Positions 44,701 through 58,100 of a DNA stretch of 64,000 bases are shown here, in pieces (positions within the stretch are counted from its first letter, which is position 1; each line of letters begins with the position of its first letter). The DNA comes from Haematococcus lacustris (taxonomy: Eukaryota > Chlorophyta > Chlorophyceae > Chlamydomonadales > Haematococcaceae): positions 3,289,596-3,353,595 of the forward strand of contig JASKMD010000005.1 of NCBI GenBank assembly GCA_030144725.1, read 5' to 3'. Under the pieces are notes generated by a model that was not told the origin of the DNA, did not search any database, and saw nothing but the letters and a program-made list of their open reading frames with translations. The position numbers and the translations under genes were made by a program.

Positions 44701-47700
44701 CAGGCCAGTGTCCCAGTGGCGCTAGCAAAACAGGGGCTGCTAAGACTCAGCAGCTTTGGTGCTGGGTTTTCTTAAGAACTGATTAGTAGTGATCAGAGGT
44801 GTGGATGTTCCAACTGGCCCAACTGGCCCAACTGCTGCTGCTACTGCTGAGCTCAGTGGTTGTTGCGATGCCGCAGGTTGCTGTGTTGGATCGCTCCATC
44901 GTGTTCGAGGGCGACCCCACCAGCCTGCCGAACCAGTACGGCGCCCAAATAAAGATCAGCACACCCCAGATGGGGGGCCGACCCCGAGCTGGCTTCTATG
45001 CAGACTCTGTGCTCCTGCGCCTTACTGGCCAGGCATTCCGTCTGGGCAGCTACTCCTTGCACTGGCATCTCCACGGGGATGTTGCGGGCAAGCAGTACCT
45101 CAAGCGGTCCGTCATCGCCAACACCTTTAACCGTGCCGTCACTATCCAGTGGGTTGTCGTGTCCAGGATGTCTGCCCTGCCCCAGTCAATAAATGGGTGC
45201 CACCATAGCTGTTGTCACCACCTGCAACGCTGTCATCACCTTCCATGTTGTGCCAATTCTGCACCTGGCCTGCCTGCGCAAAGGCACCACAAGTGAGGCT
45301 GGTTGTTGAGGTCTCATGCGCTTCAAAGCAACAGTATGTGCTGACCCTGTGTTGGCCTGTGCAGTGGCACATTTGGCGTGCTGCTGTCAAACAACGTGGC
45401 GTACAACACAATGGGTCACACGTTCTTCTTAGAGGACGGTGAGTGTCTGAGGCTAGAGTCCGAGTGCCCTCCCACTGCTGCTCACCGTCTGCTTTGCAAC
45501 AGTCTGCATGGCTGCATGCAACAAGGTGTAATGCTGCACCAGCAAGATGCAAGATGCACTGTTTTGCTCCATGTAGGCATTGAACAGAACAACGTGATTG
45601 ATGGCAACCTAGCCATCCTCACTCGCCCTTCTGATGCGCTGCTGAATACTGACACCTCCCCTGCAAGTTTCTGGATTACCAACCCCAATGTGAGTATTGC
45701 TGCAATGCAACGCAGTTGCACTTGCAGTGTAAAGGTGGTGCCAATCAATGACTTCGAATCTGCTGATCTGCCTGCAGAACACGTACCGCAACAATGTTGC
45801 AGCAGGGTCAACCATGGGGTGCGTGGCTTGACTGTGCTCATCAATTGTTTCTGTACTTTGTTCTACCAATTGCTCACCTGCTGCAATTGTCTTGCTTGTA
45901 GTTATGGCTTCTGGATGAGGTTCCTGGACAATCCAGATGGCCCAAGCACGGTGTGTTGTCCAAACTGTTGCCCTTGGTTGGCAAGTCAGTCGTCACACGA
46001 CCGTTGACCAATCTTTGACCATCTGCATTTGACTGTGTGGCATTCAGACCACCACGGTGTGCCCAAAGTTCCAGCCTCTGGGCGAGTTTTACAATAACAA
46101 GGCACACTCCAACAAGTTTTACGGTGGGTTATGCAGACAGCACCGACCTCAAGCCCTGGTTAGCGATAGTCTGTACCGTGACTGGCATGCTGTAGTGCTC
46201 TGTGCACTTCAAGATCTAATGCGTTTGTCCTTCCTTGTCATTGCCTGCAGGCCTTCGCATCCATCCAGAGTGAGTTTGGCAAGGGTCCGGCTTAGATGCG
46301 AATTGATGCCAATGTTGATCAGCAGGAGCCTTCGTTGAGTGTGGCAATTGCTGTATGCGACATGACACTGTTTACCCATGCATTGCTCTGCTGCAGGTGG
46401 TACCCCATGCGCAACCCATGCGCTGCAAGCCCACTCGATGGCTTCTGGGTGCCTTTTCCACAGGTGCACAGCACTGCTACATAATTGTTCATGCGGGAGC
46501 AAAACCATGCGATGGTGCATTTGAAGGCCAGATGGTTGGCAGCAGCCTGTGACACTGCCCACTGTGCAAAAAAGAAAAGGTGCTGATGTGTGGTGCAGGT
46601 GGCCGCCGTCATGGACACTTTCTGTGGCTACAAAAATGGGGTGAAGGGCATCATCGCCACCCAGGTGCTGGCTGAGACCAGGGCAGAGGGCACTGCCAGG
46701 ACGGAGCCAAGGCCAGAGCCAGTGCTGGGCCAAGTCTAGGGCCGAGGCACCACATGGGCCAGGAGGTGGCCATTGTCATTGAATGACAGAGGCCCAAAGC
46801 TGCGTTGCTGGCTACCTTGCCTGACGAGCTGCATGCACCCTGTGCAGGTTGGCCTGGTGCAGTTCAACAACGTGACACTGGCGGACAACGGTGGTGGTCC
46901 CCTGATGCACATTGGTGCGCCACGCCCTTGGTGGTCAAAGCTCATCACCTAGGCCTCAATCATCCTACCTCACATTTACATCCACATTCGACAACACATG
47001 CCCAGTCATTTCCACCCCATCAGCCAGACCACTCACCCTCCCTTCTGCTGCGGCCCTGCCTGCAGTGAACGGCAAAGACATTGGCAGCAACTTTGAGATC
47101 AGCTGGGTTCTGGATGACAGGAGCCGTGAGAACACTAACATCACCGACATGGCTGGGTTGCGCAATGCCCTGTCCATATCCCGCACAGATGTAGGATGGC
47201 GGGGAACAGCTGGGCGCGACTGGAACAGCAACCGTCGCATCGCCTCTGTCACCATGCAGTCCCCTGTGCCTGTGAGTGTTACCCTGGAAGCAGGCAGGCA
47301 GGCAAGCAGTTATTTCAAGCCAGTGCAAGTGTGAGCAATAGGGCGTTTGATGAGGCTCAGGTGACCACCCCTGGAGCGTAACCATGACTTATTTGAGCCT
47401 CTGACTGAGTTCCCTGTCGAAGTCAACCACACTGCCATGGTTTCCCCGCAGTTTAACGACAAACACAGTGCGCTGGCGTCCCTGATCAACGTGACCCATG
47501 TGAACTATACCTCGGGAGGCCAGTTTGTTGTGCTGGAACACTGTGGGAAATGCAAGGTGTTCCAGGTGGGTTGGAAGGGAGGTCGCGGGTGCCTGCTCAC
47601 CCAAGTGGCGCAGCATTCCAGCAATGTTGAGTGCAGGCAGAGGGTGAGTGAGGCTTAGAGCTCGGGCTGGCATGTTTCCAATTGAGGCTTGCTCTTGATC

Positions 47701-50700
47701 GGGAGGTCCATGTGATGATGCTGACAAGGAGACGGCGTGGTTGGTTACGCAGTGGTTGGTGGCAAGCTGGATAGAACCACCCTACTCTGCAGGGGGGTGC
47801 CACCACGTTCATGGCCGGCACCAAGCTCATTGGCCCACCAGGCGCCACCAACCCTGCCCTCTCCACCTGGACCTGGGGCAGCCAGGGAGTATTCCTGGAT
47901 GTGGACGGCAGCTTGCTGAGCGCCAGCAACCTGCCAGCAGCGCTGGTCGCTGCAGCAAGCTTCCCAGTGGGCCAGCCGGGGATGACATGGCACAGTTCCA
48001 TCACCACCGACATGTTCCGAGCCAGCCCAGAGGACTGCGTGTATGCTGACACGGTGACCAGCTCGCCGCCATTGGGTAATGGCATGCTGTGCCGAGCTGA
48101 CTTGAAGTTCCGGAGGGTCATGGTCAATGGTCATACCCCGGTGAGTCACACCTCCCTTCCCCTCCTTGCGCCCTGCCTGTTCTACTGGCGCACATGCGGC
48201 CCACAATTCCTTACCTGTCTGGCTCTGCCCAATGCTGTGCAGGCCCCTTTGATGTTCACCGGCCTGTGGATCACCCAACAGCGTACCAACACCAGCAGCT
48301 ACATCACCTTCCAGCACTATAACGAGGATGGTGAGCAACCGTGGCTTGCAACCAGTCGTGGCTTGCAACCGTGGCTTGCAACCGTGGCTTGCAACCATGG
48401 CTTGCAACCAGTCGTGCAATCACTCTTGTCGAGTGTGCTGTGGCAGCTGCTGATGCGGTGGCAGACAGGGCGGCAGAGCACAGAGTGGCGGGTGGCGTGG
48501 CGCTCTGCCCTGATGCTCTGGCCTCCTGCACCCTGTCTCCTGCAGGCTACCAGATGGTACTGCCCACACAGCGTGACTACTGGCTCCACTGGGATGTGTT
48601 CAGCTCCCTGGTGAACGCCACAGTCAGGGTGGACCCTCAGACCCTCAGGTGCGCTGCTGCCAGCCTTGCGCACACAGCCTGTACCCCACCTGACATCACC
48701 CAATCACTATCAACGGCATCCTCAACTTGGCAGCCCGGTGTGGTACCTGTCTTCCTGATAGTGCTGGCAGTGCTGGCAGTGCCGCAGTGCTGGCAGTGCT
48801 GCAGTGGTGGCAGTGGTGGCAGTGCTGCAATGATGGCAGTGCTGCAGTGATGGAAGTGGTGGTAGTAATGCAGCAAATCTAGTCATCTGGTGTATGGAAG
48901 GTGCCTCCAGGGAGTGTAGCACATCAGCCTGTCAAGCTGTGAGTGCCACTTTCCTTGACCAGTGGGTGGTTCTTGGCTGCACCTGCCCGCCCCCTGCAGT
49001 GTCCACAAGATGGACCTAATGCGCCCGGCTGACTGGCTGTACCTCACTGCAATGTACACACAGCAGCTGTATGGCGTCAAGGTCAATGGCGCCATTGCTG
49101 CCAATGGCACGAGCTTGCCAAACACGACCATGTAGGTGCCACTGCACTGCTGCGCCATGTCACTGCATAGCAAGAAACTGCGAAGATTGTGTGTTGCAGT
49201 GACAACCTGTCCTGAGATGTGGCTTGATGGTGAGCGAGGTTGCGTGTTGAATGGCTCTCTCATAACCAGCTGCTCTTGTTGCCGCCTCCAGCTGCCCATG
49301 CTGCTGCTCCTGCTGCTGCAGCCATGGTGCTACCTTCTACAATGCAACCCTTGACCTGGACTCCTGGCGGGTGAGGCGCATGTGCCAGCAGCCTGGTCCC
49401 ATCATCAGCTCCCAAGTGGCCGGCACCCTGTCTGTGCTCTCGGCTCACCTCATGCCTGGCAGCTGCAGCCTCAATGTTGATCTTCTGTGTGTGTTTGCAT
49501 GTGCAGTACGGCAACAATACGTACAACCAAACCTCTGCAGTGTTAAACCTGGCAGGGCCTACCAACCAGTGAGTGGCTGCTGCACAATTGGTTGTCAGCC
49601 TTGTGGACATTTGACGTCCTGGCCAAGGTGCCCATTGCTGACCACAGTACATTTCCTTGGCAGCTGTAGCAGCAGACGGCAAACCCTGTGTTCCGCTCTG
49701 CCTGCCTGATCACCTGTGCAGGCGTGTCAACTTTGTGGCAATGTACTGTCCTGAACAAGGCTGCCCCACCAACTCCGCACCCCCCTCCGACTTCTCACGA
49801 GCTAACCAAACCCTATTGTGGTCCAACCCAAGCACCTGGCTGGATGCCAGCCTGCCGCTGCCCCAACCTGGGGACAACGTGACCATCCCCTATGGCTGGA
49901 ACCTGGTCATTGATGTGAACGTCTCTCTCACCATGTTCGCCATCCTTGGCAACGTCTCTTTCTCCACCACAGCTGACATTGCACTGGCAGCCACCTACAT
50001 CCATGTCAGGGACACTGGCAGCCTCTCCGCAGGGTCTGCCAGCCTTGGCCCGCACCCCTGTGCTGTCACCATCATCCTCAACGGCACCCGCCAGACCCCA
50101 GGCATGAACTTTGACAACAGCCTGCCACCGGGCGCAAAGGTGAGCAGATGCTGAGGCAGCTGGGAACACACGGTGAAGGCAGGCACTATATGACCTGGAG
50201 GAACTGGCTGGCCAGGCTCCAGGTCTGAGACACCTGGCCTTGAGATGGTCTGTGATGCAGCTCCCTAGTCTGTCGCTCAGCAGGGCCAGCATCCCAGGGG
50301 CATCCATAGAGGCCACCTTACTGCACTTTGACATATGTTTGGCAGTGAAAAAGAAACCTTGATCACTCCCGCACAGTCAAGCGCAAGAGCACCCATGGCA
50401 GACACGGCTGGCCCTACAGGCATATGGTCTTGAGCTGGAGTTGATGCCACAGCCATGCCATAGCGAGTGGGTGGCTTTCTTTGCAGATGCTGGCGGTGAC
50501 GGGAGGAGGCAGGCTGAGTCTGTGGGGCCAGCCAGTGGGCCAGCGCTGGCTCAAGCTCGCTGCAGCCACCAGCAACGACACCCTGCTCCTCAGCAGCCCG
50601 ATGCACCGCTGGGCAGTGGGCCAGAGCGTGGTGGTGACCTCCTCGACTTACAACATGCAGCAGGTAAGCCAAGGGATCGGTGCACAGTTCCTGGCTAGTG

Positions 50701-53700
50701 TTGTGGGTGCGTGGGCACTGCACTGCCCCTGGGTCACCTGCATAGCCCCTGGGGGCTGATTAGCCCCTGCCCCTGGGTCACCTAAACACGCAATGTCAGC
50801 GCACATAGGCAGCAAGCGCTGATCACCAGCTTGGCAGTGGCTGCCCTTGACAGGCTGAGGTGGCAACCATTGCGGGCATCTCCCCTGACCGCCTCACCCT
50901 AACCCTCACCTCGCCCCTGGCTTACGCTCATGAAGGCCTGGTCAAGCGCTACCCAGGGGCCAGAGTTGCCGTGGACCTGCGTGTGGAGGTAGGCGGCTTG
51001 CCAGGCAAACCACTGCAGCTGCTGCTCACTCCCTCTCTCCCTGCTTCCCTCTGCATGTATGGGCAAGCACTGGGTGAGCACTGACCCTAACCTTGACATT
51101 CGACCATCTCTTCCATCTCTTCAACACACATTGTCCTCCTTGGTGAGGCATGTTGCTCTAATAGCATGGTGTGCATGCCATGGGGTGTGTTCAGGTTGGC
51201 ATGCTCTCCTCCAACATCATTATCACAGCGGCAGATGGGGCGCAGACCCGCGGTAGTGGCGGGGAGATGTTTGGCTGCGCCCTGGCCGTCTCTGGTGCCT
51301 CCACCGCTCAACTGGACAATGTAGCATTCCAGTGAGTGCTAGGCCCCGTCGCTTCTACCCCTGCTGCATCCTTGTCTGACCTTCCCTTGCACCACTAGTA
51401 CTGCTGACATCATTGGAGCACTGCCAATCATGTGTCCGAATCATATACATAGAGTGTTCTACCTCTCACCTGGTCTTCCAACCCCTGCAACCCTTCGTTG
51501 CTGTGCAGTTGTTAACACATTGCACCGCATGGGCATGCTGACCCGTGCCTCCTGCTGCCTGCAGGTACATAGGCCAGTATGGTGTGGCCCCCGGCCTGCT
51601 GTTCACCTCGCTGACGTCCAGCAACAGGAGCAGCCCTGCCTCTGGTGGCACCGCACTCACCAACAGCGCCCTGCTGTACGGCATGGACACCCTGGTTGCC
51701 CTCAGGGGCACAAGGGCCAGCGCCCCTGTCACCCTGTCTGGCAATGTCCTGTTGCATGGGTGAGTCACCGCTGCCTCACCCTGCAAGCTCACATCGCAAC
51801 GAGCCATTGCTTGCCACTTCATGTTGATAGGGATTGCATGCCTCTCGCTACAGCTTGGTGAATTGCATTGCACTCCATATCCTTCCCTTACCTCCTTCCT
51901 CTTAGGTTCCACCTCCCTCTACATGACATGCGTGCAAGTGATTGTGTTGCCTGCTGAACGGATGGTCGCCACGCTTGGCTGGCTGCTGGCCCCAGGTACG
52001 ACGCCAGCATGGTGGAGGTGAGCACCCCAGGCAACACGGTACAGGGCAACCTGGCGCTGGGCCTGGTGAAGGAGATGGTGAGGCGTACCCAGGACATGAG
52101 CACCATCGCCGTGTTTGACATCAGGTGCGTTGCCGGGCTGGATGCCAGCAGCGACTTAAGGTCACAGCAACCTATAGTCTTTAGTGCTGAGTTTTTCTGG
52201 AGTGATAAGTATGGAGGTGGCTTTCAATGCCCAAAGTATGCCTGGTCATCGCGGCATCAGAGTCGTCAGGGTCAGTGCCACTGGGCAAAGGGTGCATACC
52301 CCAACACTTCTCCCAGATGCTGCCAACGCTCCTGCAGCTCCATCCTTCCTCCCGCCTGCTTCACCCTCTTGGCTGTGATCCCCTGCTCTCTTCTTCTCTT
52401 CCCCGCCCTCCTGTTCAACATCCCTGCCTACTCACCCTCACCTTCATGGTGTTGTGGTGTTGTGCAGGGTGCAGCCTAACTTCGTCACAGGCAACACAGC
52501 CGCTGGCTCCGAGCGCATGGGATTCCTGCTGGCCGGGCCCAGCTGCAGCTCCAGCAGCACACTCTTCAGGTAAGCAGCATAGCCGTTGGTGAGGTGGCAG
52601 GAAGGAGGGGAGATGATACACACTGCTGGTGTTGATGGACTCCCTCCTCTGGAGCACCTTACAGTCTACGGCTCATGGAGTTTGTAGGGGTAAGACTAGG
52701 GTGTCAACGCGGCCTGCAAGGGCCACCCCCCTGCAACGACCTCCCTGGGAATTAGAGCTGTGCGTGTGGTGCAGGAACAACACCGCTCACAGTGCCCTGG
52801 CTGGACTGTGGCTCAGAGCCTCGGATGCAGCCGTCGCGGAGGGCTGCACGGGGCTCTTCAACTTCACCACCTTCCTGACTTGGGATTTTGGTGTCATCAC
52901 CACGCGAGGTGGGGCAGCAGTGGGCCTTCTGCAGGCACTGTGTTCAGTCTGACGTGCAGCAGCTTGCTGGCCTTTGTGTTCACTGTGCTAAAGCAGCTGT
53001 GCCAGACGAGAGGCTGCCATGCTGTTTCTGGGTGCCTGCAGTTCTCCTATAAGCAGCCTGATCACGAAACAGTACACTGGTCATGTCAGGCATACACATG
53101 CCATGCTTGCCCGCACACATCATTGCACGCAGGCCTGCCAACCAGCGCCACCTTCACTGGCCTCGTTGTGGCAGACACAAAGCACGTGGGCCTGCTGCCC
53201 CTGTTTGCCCCCGGCATGTGGGACAAGTTCCAGCTGCAGCTGTCTGAGTCCACCTTCATAGGCCATTCACGCCCCACCGTGTGTACTGCTTGCACGAGCA
53301 TCAGCCCAGCAGGCAGGGACACTGGCTGCCCCTCTAAGCTGTCAGCCCAGAGCTACAACCAGGGGTTGCCCTTCACGCCCTCAGTGGGGTTTGTGGCCGC
53401 TGCCTTCGCCATGGTTTGGACCATTGGCCCTGAGCGCAAGGCATGGTGAGCAGTGCGGCGGGGTGGCAGTCGCTGCCTGTGAAGGTGCTTATTTATCAGC
53501 TTCACTGAATCTTACCTGTTGCCTTGACCACCTCAGTGCCAAGATAGGGGTGCCAGGCAGGCTGGCATGGCAGTACCCTAGTCCTCACCCCTGCTGCTGC
53601 CGTTGCTGTTACTGTCGCTGACAGTGTGAACGGGCTGGTGGCTGACATGTGCTGTCTGACTGTTTCACAGGGATGGCCAGATGGGCTACTCCACAGTGCA

Positions 53701-55114
53701 CGGTGCCTCCTTCGTCACCAACACCACGTTTGCAGACTTTGGCGGGAGTGCTGGCTGCGGGGTACGTCATGACAACACAACCCGTAGTGCACGAAGCATT
53801 GGCAGGCTGTGAATGCTCTGGTTCTCAGCCAGCCCTGTAAAGGCTGTAGAGGCTCACAGTCTGTTCTGGACTCGGTGTGGTGTGCAGGGTCATGATGGCG
53901 CAGGGGTGTTCGCCATGGGCAACCACCCTAAGGCCCCAGATGCAGCGCACCCGGTCTTCCTCACCGCCTCCACCCTGGTCAACGTGTCGAGCTCAGGTCA
54001 GCGTGCCAGCCAGTATGCAGGGCTGTGCAGGGCCACTGAGGGCAGCTGGTGTGAGGGGCAGCAGGGCCTCAGCTGGGCAGGCACTCCTGCACTGACCCAT
54101 TGCTTTTCCTCTTTTCACGCATTAGGCACCAGGAGATGCAGGTCAGCCAAGAAGCTAAACTCATGTCACACCTCCAGTTCGCAGCTCTATCTAGCTCCAT
54201 CACTCCGTTGCCCCTTATCCTTATCTATCCACATGCTCATTGCTGTAGTCCTTGCTCGCCTCACACTCAGCTGCATACAGCTTGAGCTGCCTGCTGCCCT
54301 GCAGGCCTTTTCTACTTCCAGGGCCCCGACCCCTCCTGGCGCAATGAGGCAGACTGCGGCTTCCAGACCTACAACCGCAGTGATGGCTCAGTGCTGCTGT
54401 GAGTGGCAGCACCCACTGTGATCAGCATCAACATGTCAGCAGCAAGTCTCAGGCAGCATGGGTGGTTGTGGCATGCTTCCAGTGCGCCGTACAGGGGGTG
54501 AGCACAGCAAGAAGACAGCAGCAAGATATCCAGGTAGCACAGTAGGGTAGCAGGCTCCAAACGCATCACAGCAGGATGCACAGCAGCGTCCCCACCCCAC
54601 CCCACCCCATCCCACCCCAGCCCCCACCTTCTGCCCTGTAGCGTGACTGTCAACACCTTCGTGCTAATTAGCTTTCCTGACTCGCCTGAGCTGGCTGCCC
54701 GGCTGGCTGTGTGCCCTGCAGGCTAAACTGCGCGGGTCCTAAGCACACCCACTTCCGCGACGTGGACGGCAGCCTGACAGGCACTGTGGGCACCGTGAAC
54801 GGGCAGTACAGTGCCCAGCGCTCCTTTCCCCATGACCAGGGCACCCCTGTGCTGCCCGGCCCCTGCCAGTTCTCAAACCCCTGGCAGGCATACCAGTGCA
54901 GGGCAGGGGACCAGACGTGGGTCAGCGACCCGCTGCTTAGGCCCACCCCTGCGCCTAGGACTGGCATCAACGGCGACCTGCAGGTGAGCCTGGTCACACT
55001 GCCTGGCCCGAACACACTGGGGGTGTAGGGCCTGGAGGCAGACAACTGACCTCCACATGGGCTGGGTATGGCATGAAGCTGGTGACAGCAAGGAAGCACT
55101 ACTGTTCCACAGCG

Positions 55115-55150
<36 letters not shown>

Positions 55151-58100
55151 GCCTTGTGTGGTCGGTTTCACAGCCGCTTGTACCCCAGCTCAGGGTACTC
55201 CTTGCCCTTGGCTGGGTGTCCCGGTGACAGCCCAGGTCTGTGCAAGTGGCCCTGGCTGCTGCTCTGCGCTGCCCCCACACCACGTCCCCAATACATCTTG
55301 CCCTGCAGTACTTTGTGCTGGAATCGCGTGATGCTGACTCTGAGGACCGCAACTTTGGCCCCGTGTCCTTCAACGTGTCGGGCAGCGTGGACATGGTGGT
55401 GGCGGCGCAGGATGAGGGCTGGTGCTTCGCATGTGAGCGACACCTCACGCCCCCCCGCACCCCTGCCCTGCTCCTGCCTCGTCCCCCCTGGGTCCAAACC
55501 TACAACTGCAGTGATGCTGATCACCAAGACACAGCACGCCACACCACATCGTGCACAGCTTATTGATGATCTTGGCATGGCGGCGCTGCCATCCTCCACA
55601 CCCCTGTGGGTTGTTGCTTGTGTGGCGCATGCAGACACCTGCCAGAAGCGGCTGTCGACGTTTTGGACCTACCTGCCCTGTGAGTGTGCTGACCAACACC
55701 TTGGCTCTCAACCTTGAGCCGTCATTGCAGTCGAACACTAATTGTGGACCACTACAAAACGGTGTTTTGTCTGTGTGGTGTTCCCCTTCACATGGCATAC
55801 TCATGGCTCATACATGGCATACACATGGTCATGGTCGCCTACCACTTACACTATTGCCTAACCACAAGGGCTATGATGTTGATGGAAAACACTATTGCCT
55901 GACTAGCAGCATGGGGACCAACTTGTGTCAGCTGAGGGCAAGGTCAAGCTGCGCCATGACCCTCTGCACCCTCTGCCATGTCCATACGCAACAGCATTCA
56001 CGGCGGAGGCTACTCAGAGGTCCCAAAGGGGCTGACTTACCTCTGGCTGCTTCCCTGGCTGCTTCTGGCTGCTTCCCTTCACATTGTGGGAGCAACACCT
56101 CGCCACGAACATCCCACATGCAGACATTTTTGGTGTCTCGTACAGTTCATGGTGTGTTGACCTATCCTGACCTGCATGCCCTGACCTGCGTGACCTGTGC
56201 TGCTGCCTGCAGCGTTCCAAACAGTGTGGGTCAACTTCACAGGTGGGTGGCAGAACAGCCAGGGAGGTCTACAGCCACATGGGTCAGCTGCCTGCCACGC
56301 TTTCTAGTGGCATCAAACATGCATTCAACAGGACCAAGCCCTCCCCTCCCACTATCTAGCTGCAACACCTCCTCCTAACTGCCCCCTGCAGGCACCCCGC
56401 CCAGGTTCACCCGCCTGTACCGCCCCTACGCCGACCCTAGCGCTGAGCTGGTTCTCATCATCAACTTCCTGCAGATTGCAAACAGGTGGGGGGCGTGCAG
56501 CACTCTCTCCAGCCCTCACACCACCACCACCAGTGTGCCAGGCAAGCTGCTGTGGACCTTGCAGCACTCCTCACCATACCTTGCCCACCGCTGTCTTATC
56601 CGCTGAGCGTCACCACCAGAGCATGTCTTGCCGCAGGAGGTTTGTGTTCCTGGACGACGCAGGCCGCCAGGCCCCTGCCGCCCAGCCTCCTGCCGTGGGG
56701 GACGGCTCGTCACACGGCAGCTACCACTGGTGCGTGGCAAGCCAGGGCCACAGTGGACACCTGGGGAAAGGGTGATGGGCACCTGGGGAAAGGGTGATGG
56801 GCACCAATGGGTGATGCGCACCTGGGGAAAGGGGCACAGGCCCCCTTCCCTGGCCGTGACCAGCCCCGGTATAGCCTTTGCTGGCTGTGGGAGCACTGTA
56901 TCAGTCCTAGTTTGGGAGTGGGTGCCTGGACACCACAATGACCTGGTGGCAATGGAGACTGTCTGGTCCTGACCTGGCCATGATGGTGGCACATGAGCCC
57001 TGGACGCTGCTGCTGCTGCTGCTGCACCTCCACCCCAGAGCCTGCCTGCTTAGTATCCTACTTGCTCATTGCTGGTGCGTCCTGTGCTGGTGCCCCTTGT
57101 GCTGGTGCGCGCAGGAACTTCCTGACCAGCGAGATGGTGGTCAAGCTGGTCGGCAACCAGCCCCTGGAGATCCGCAGGGAGGAGGCAGTGGCTGTGTCCA
57201 CCACACTAGTGAGTGCCACTGAGGCTGATGGTCAGGCTTGCCACGGCAGCCATGGCTGTGGAAACGGAGGCAGCAGAGGAGGCAGCACACAGATGGGCCT
57301 GTGCCATCCTTACCCCGCGTCTCCTTCCTTCCACACCACAACACGACACATGAGAACCAGCACCATGTATTCCAAACCTACTTCAACGGGGCTGTCACTG
57401 GCTGCAGGCGATGAGCGTAAACGACTTCTTCGACAACCAGGCCACCTTCATTGCGTCGCTGGCCACCGTCCTCAACATCGCGCCCAGCCGGCTACGCATC
57501 GCACAGGTTGTCCCTGGCTCAGCTCAGGTCACGTACCAGATATACGAGCCACCCTCCGCCACCGCCGGCCCCAGCACGCCACCCACCATCGACACCTCCG
57601 CAAACGTCGACTCCGGCACCGCGGCCGCCATCGCGCTGCTGCCTCCCGCCCAGCAGGCCGCTGCTCTGCTGCAGCAGCTGCAGGACATCCAGGCGTCTCA
57701 AAACGCCCTTGCGGCTGCCCAAGGCCTGCCCCCCGCCCCTACCATCACTGCCCTGCCACCGCCCAGCCGCCCCCCTCCCCCCTCACTCGCCCCTCCCACC
57801 ACCACCTCCCTCGCCACCGTCCTGCAGCAGCTAGCCCAGGCTGTCAGCAGTGGCACCTTGGCCCGCTCCCTGGGCGTCCCCGTCACAGGCTTTGCCGTCA
57901 ACACCGCAGCCATGGCCCTGGACCCCTCCCTAGCAGCAGCGGTGGCCCAGGTGGCAGCAGCCATCAACAGCAACCCGCAAGTGACAAGCGGTGGGCCGCT
58001 GCTGGCTGTCCCGACCCGAACCCCTCCCCCTGACAAGCGGGTGGGCACAGTGCTGCCCTCAAGCTCCACCCCGCAGCCCCCTGCCACCCCCACAACAGCT

